Source: Methylobacillus sp.
GTDB lineage: Bacteria; Pseudomonadota; Gammaproteobacteria; Burkholderiales; Methylophilaceae
Direction: 5' to 3'
Assembly (NCBI GenBank): GCA_031277395.1
Contig: JAITML010000009.1
Span: 1-64,000, forward strand
DNA: 64,000 nt
Position 1 is the first letter of the stretch; the number at the start of each line of letters is the position of its first letter. A model generated the notes under the pieces. The model saw only the letters and a program-made list of their open reading frames with translations, searched no databases and was not told where the DNA came from. The translations under genes were made by a program, and so were the position numbers. This document shows positions 62,533 through 64,000 of this stretch, piece after piece.

Positions 62533-63552
62533 TCATGTTGCAAGAAGCGCCTCCAGACGCTGAATCACCATCGCAGATGTCATATCACGCAAACACTTGA
62601 GATGGCCCAGCGGACATTCACGTTTGAAACACGGGCTGCATGAAAGTTGGAGATACATGATTTCAGCGCGCGCACTCATGGGCGGCGTGTGGTATGGGTC
62701 TGACGAACCGAACAGCGCGAGTTGCGGCAGTCCCAGCGCAGCGGCGACATGCATGAGGCCGGAATCATTGGTGATGACCGCGCGCGCCAGCGCCATGAGA
62801 TCGAGCGCCTCGACCAGCGTCGTTTTTCCGCCGAGATCAAGGCAACGGTCGCCGGTGAGTTGATTGATTTGCCGCGTGATTTCAGCGTCCTTGTTCGAGC
62901 CGAACAGCCAGACTTCCCAACCCTGATGCAACGCCCATTGCGCGGTTTGCGCGAAATATTCCGCAGGCCAGCGCTTGGCTGCGCCATATTCCGCACCGGG
63001 ACAAAGCGCGAGCACGGGTGCTTGCGGAGCCGCATACCCTAGGCGCGCGAGCGCGGCCAATGCGGAATCGCGGAATGTCATCAGCGCAGGCTCGGGCAAT
63101 GCAGGCGGAACAGGCTGCCCCGCATCCAATCCCAGCGCGATGAAACGATCCACCGTGCGCGGCAATACGGCCTTGTCCATCGGGCGCATATCGTTGAGCA
63201 AACCGTAGCGCATTTCACCGCGAAAACCGGTACGACGCGGAATACCGGCGCAGAAAGGAACAATCGCGGATTTGAAGGAATTGGTGAGCAAAATGGCCTG
63301 ATCGTAACCTTTGGCCTTGAGTTCGCGCCCGATGCGAATGCGCGCCATGAGATCAAGTTTGCCGCGCTTGAAAGGCAGCGCGATGCCGGCGCGCACTTCC
63401 GGCATGCGTTGCAGCAGCGGCAATGTCCAATCGGGTGCGGCGACATCAATCACGGTATCGGGGCGTTGTTGTTTGAGCAGCTTGAACATGCTCTGCGCGA
63501 GTATCATGTCGCCCACCCAGGAAGGGCCGATGACCAGAACCTGTTGCGTCAT
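62533..63552 (-). CDS. waaF: ADP-heptose:LPS heptosyltransferase II
   Basis: WaaF (339 residues, GT9) adds the second heptose of the inner core. It starts MTQQVLVIGPSWVGDMILAQ and has VIDVAAPDWTLPLLQRMPEV, LLTNSFKSAIVPFCAGIPRR-like acceptor segment, CPGAEYGAAKRWP and NDSGLMHVAAALGLPQLALFG. The four-cysteine-rich SCSPCFKRECPLGHLKCL near the C-terminus is typical. It starts 8 nt after rfaE2 on the same strand. Its stop marks the border to the galE remnant. Confidence 0.96.
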   Translation of the reverse strand: MTQQVLVIGPSWVGDMILAQSMFKLLKQQRPDTVIDVAAPDWTLPLLQRMPEVRAGIALPFKRGKLDLMARIRIGRELKAKGYDQAILLTNSFKSAIVPFCAGIPRRTGFRGEMRYGLLNDMRPMDKAVLPRTVDRFIALGLDAGQPVPPALPEPALMTFRDSALAALARLGYAAPQAPVLALCPGAEYGAAKRWPAEYFAQTAQWALHQGWEVWLFGSNKDAEITRQINQLTGDRCLDLGGKTTLVEALDLMALARAVITNDSGLMHVAAALGLPQLALFGSSDPYHTPPMSARAEIMYLQLSCSPCFKRECPLGHLKCLRDMTSAMVIQRLEALLAT

Positions 63553-63560
63553 TTTGGAAA

Positions 63561-64000
63561 TCAACCGGCGAGTTTGCCGATGATGTTGCTGGTGCTGCGA
63601 CCCGGCACGAGTTCGACCAGCGCAATACGGCCTCCCCAGGATTTGACATCGCTGCCGCCGACGACCTGGTCTTCGCTGTAGTCGCTGCCCTTGGCCAGCA
63701 CATCGGGGCGAATTGCGCGTATCAATTCAAGCGGCGTGTCCTCGTCGAACAGCACAACGGCATCCACCGATTCCAGCGCAGCCATCACGCGCGCGCGATC
63801 AGCTTCGTGGATGACGGGACGATTCGGGCCTTTGAGCGCGGAGACCGAGCGATCAGTATTGAGGCCGACGATGAGACGATCGCCCAGCTTGCGCGCGCCT
63901 TCGAGATAGGTAACGTGCCCTGCATGCAACAGATCAAAGCAGCCGTTGGTGAACACGATTTTGTCGCCGGAAACACGCCACGCGGCCACGCGTTCCAGCA
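63561..64000 (-). CDS. rfaE2: D-glycero-beta-D-manno-heptose 1-phosphate adenylyltransferase (partial)
   Basis: The frame is open to the right edge of the window, so the N-terminal codons are missing. The visible 146 residues form a complete nucleotidyltransferase core with FTNGCFDLLHAGHVTYLEGA (HxGH motif), NTDRSVSALKGPNRPV and DVLAKGSDYSEDQVVGG. It makes ADP-heptose for WaaC and WaaF. Because the sequence reads LERVAAWRVSGDKIVFTNG upstream, a stand-alone RfaE2 (about 160 residues) is more likely than a fused HldE, though the edge hides this. Confidence 0.93.
   Translation of the reverse strand, partial: LERVAAWRVSGDKIVFTNGCFDLLHAGHVTYLEGARKLGDRLIVGLNTDRSVSALKGPNRPVIHEADRARVMAALESVDAVVLFDEDTPLELIRAIRPDVLAKGSDYSEDQVVGGSDVKSWGGRIALVELVPGRSTSNIIGKLAG

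Overview
The window is a 64 kb piece of a betaproteobacterial chromosome of moderately high GC content. The gene set and order (ilvIH-ilvC-psd, thrC-hom-alaA, ftsB-eno-kdsA-pyrG, grpE-dnaK-dnaJ, ygfX/ygfZ, waaC/waaF with a separate rfaE2) point to the Nitrosomonadales, for example a Gallionellaceae-like or methylotroph-like lineage. That placement is inference from gene content, because no rRNA is present. I see no tRNA, rRNA, intact insertion sequence, prophage or CRISPR array. The sequence is gene-dense, with one non-coding gap over 300 bp (48010-48508).

Layout. 0.1-0.6 kb: bacteriohemerythrin. 0.75-7.35 kb: a phosphate operon, pstSCAB-phoU-phoBR, behind a clear Pho box. 7.4-9.6 kb: a membrane-anchored exonuclease-fold protein that has lost acidic catalytic residues, and a glutathione S-transferase. 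9.6-24.4 kb: housekeeping metabolism (nadC, ilvIHC, psd, rppH, metG, apbC/mrp, aroG, dcd, a basic amino acid decarboxylase, folA, thyA). 24.6-32.1 kb: an exported Arg/Gly-rich protein, the threonine branch (thrC, hom) with alaA, a Mth938-domain protein, an operon of a membrane protein that resembles a TetR ligand domain plus a true TetR regulator, and an O6-alkylguanine methyltransferase. 32.2-38.9 kb: dinB diverging from a six-gene mxaRSACKL-type module (MoxR ATPase, three von Willebrand A proteins and two membrane or TPR-like partners) with no methanol dehydrogenase gene in the window. 39-44.2 kb: exported and membrane proteins, ygfX/ygfZ, an M48 protease, ftsB. 44.2-52.3 kb: eno, kdsA, pyrG and the dnaJ-dnaK-grpE chaperone cluster with a consensus heat-shock promoter before dnaK. 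52.4-64 kb: a lipopolysaccharide core locus (waaC, waaG, waaP, a two-domain sugar kinase, a carbamoyltransferase, a GT4 glycosyltransferase, an O-antigen ligase, waaF, rfaE2). Two broken sugar-epimerase genes lie in this locus.

How it works together. PhoR/PhoB sense phosphate starvation and control the Pst importer encoded in the same operon. The LPS locus assembles the heptose inner core, phosphorylates it, probably carbamoylates it, and ligates O-antigen; kdsA and pyrG nearby make the Kdo-8-P and CTP needed for the same pathway. Palindromes built on CCCTCTCCC/GGGAGAGGG sit in several intergenic gaps; one gap holds two roughly 105-bp tandem copies, and a larger inverted-repeat element supplies the last codons of ygfX.

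No clear new defence or mobile system was found. The strongest candidates for something undescribed are the orphan mxaRSACKL module with a palindromic operator candidate, the TetR-ligand-domain membrane protein paired with its paralogous TetR regulator, and the membrane-bound pseudo-exonuclease.
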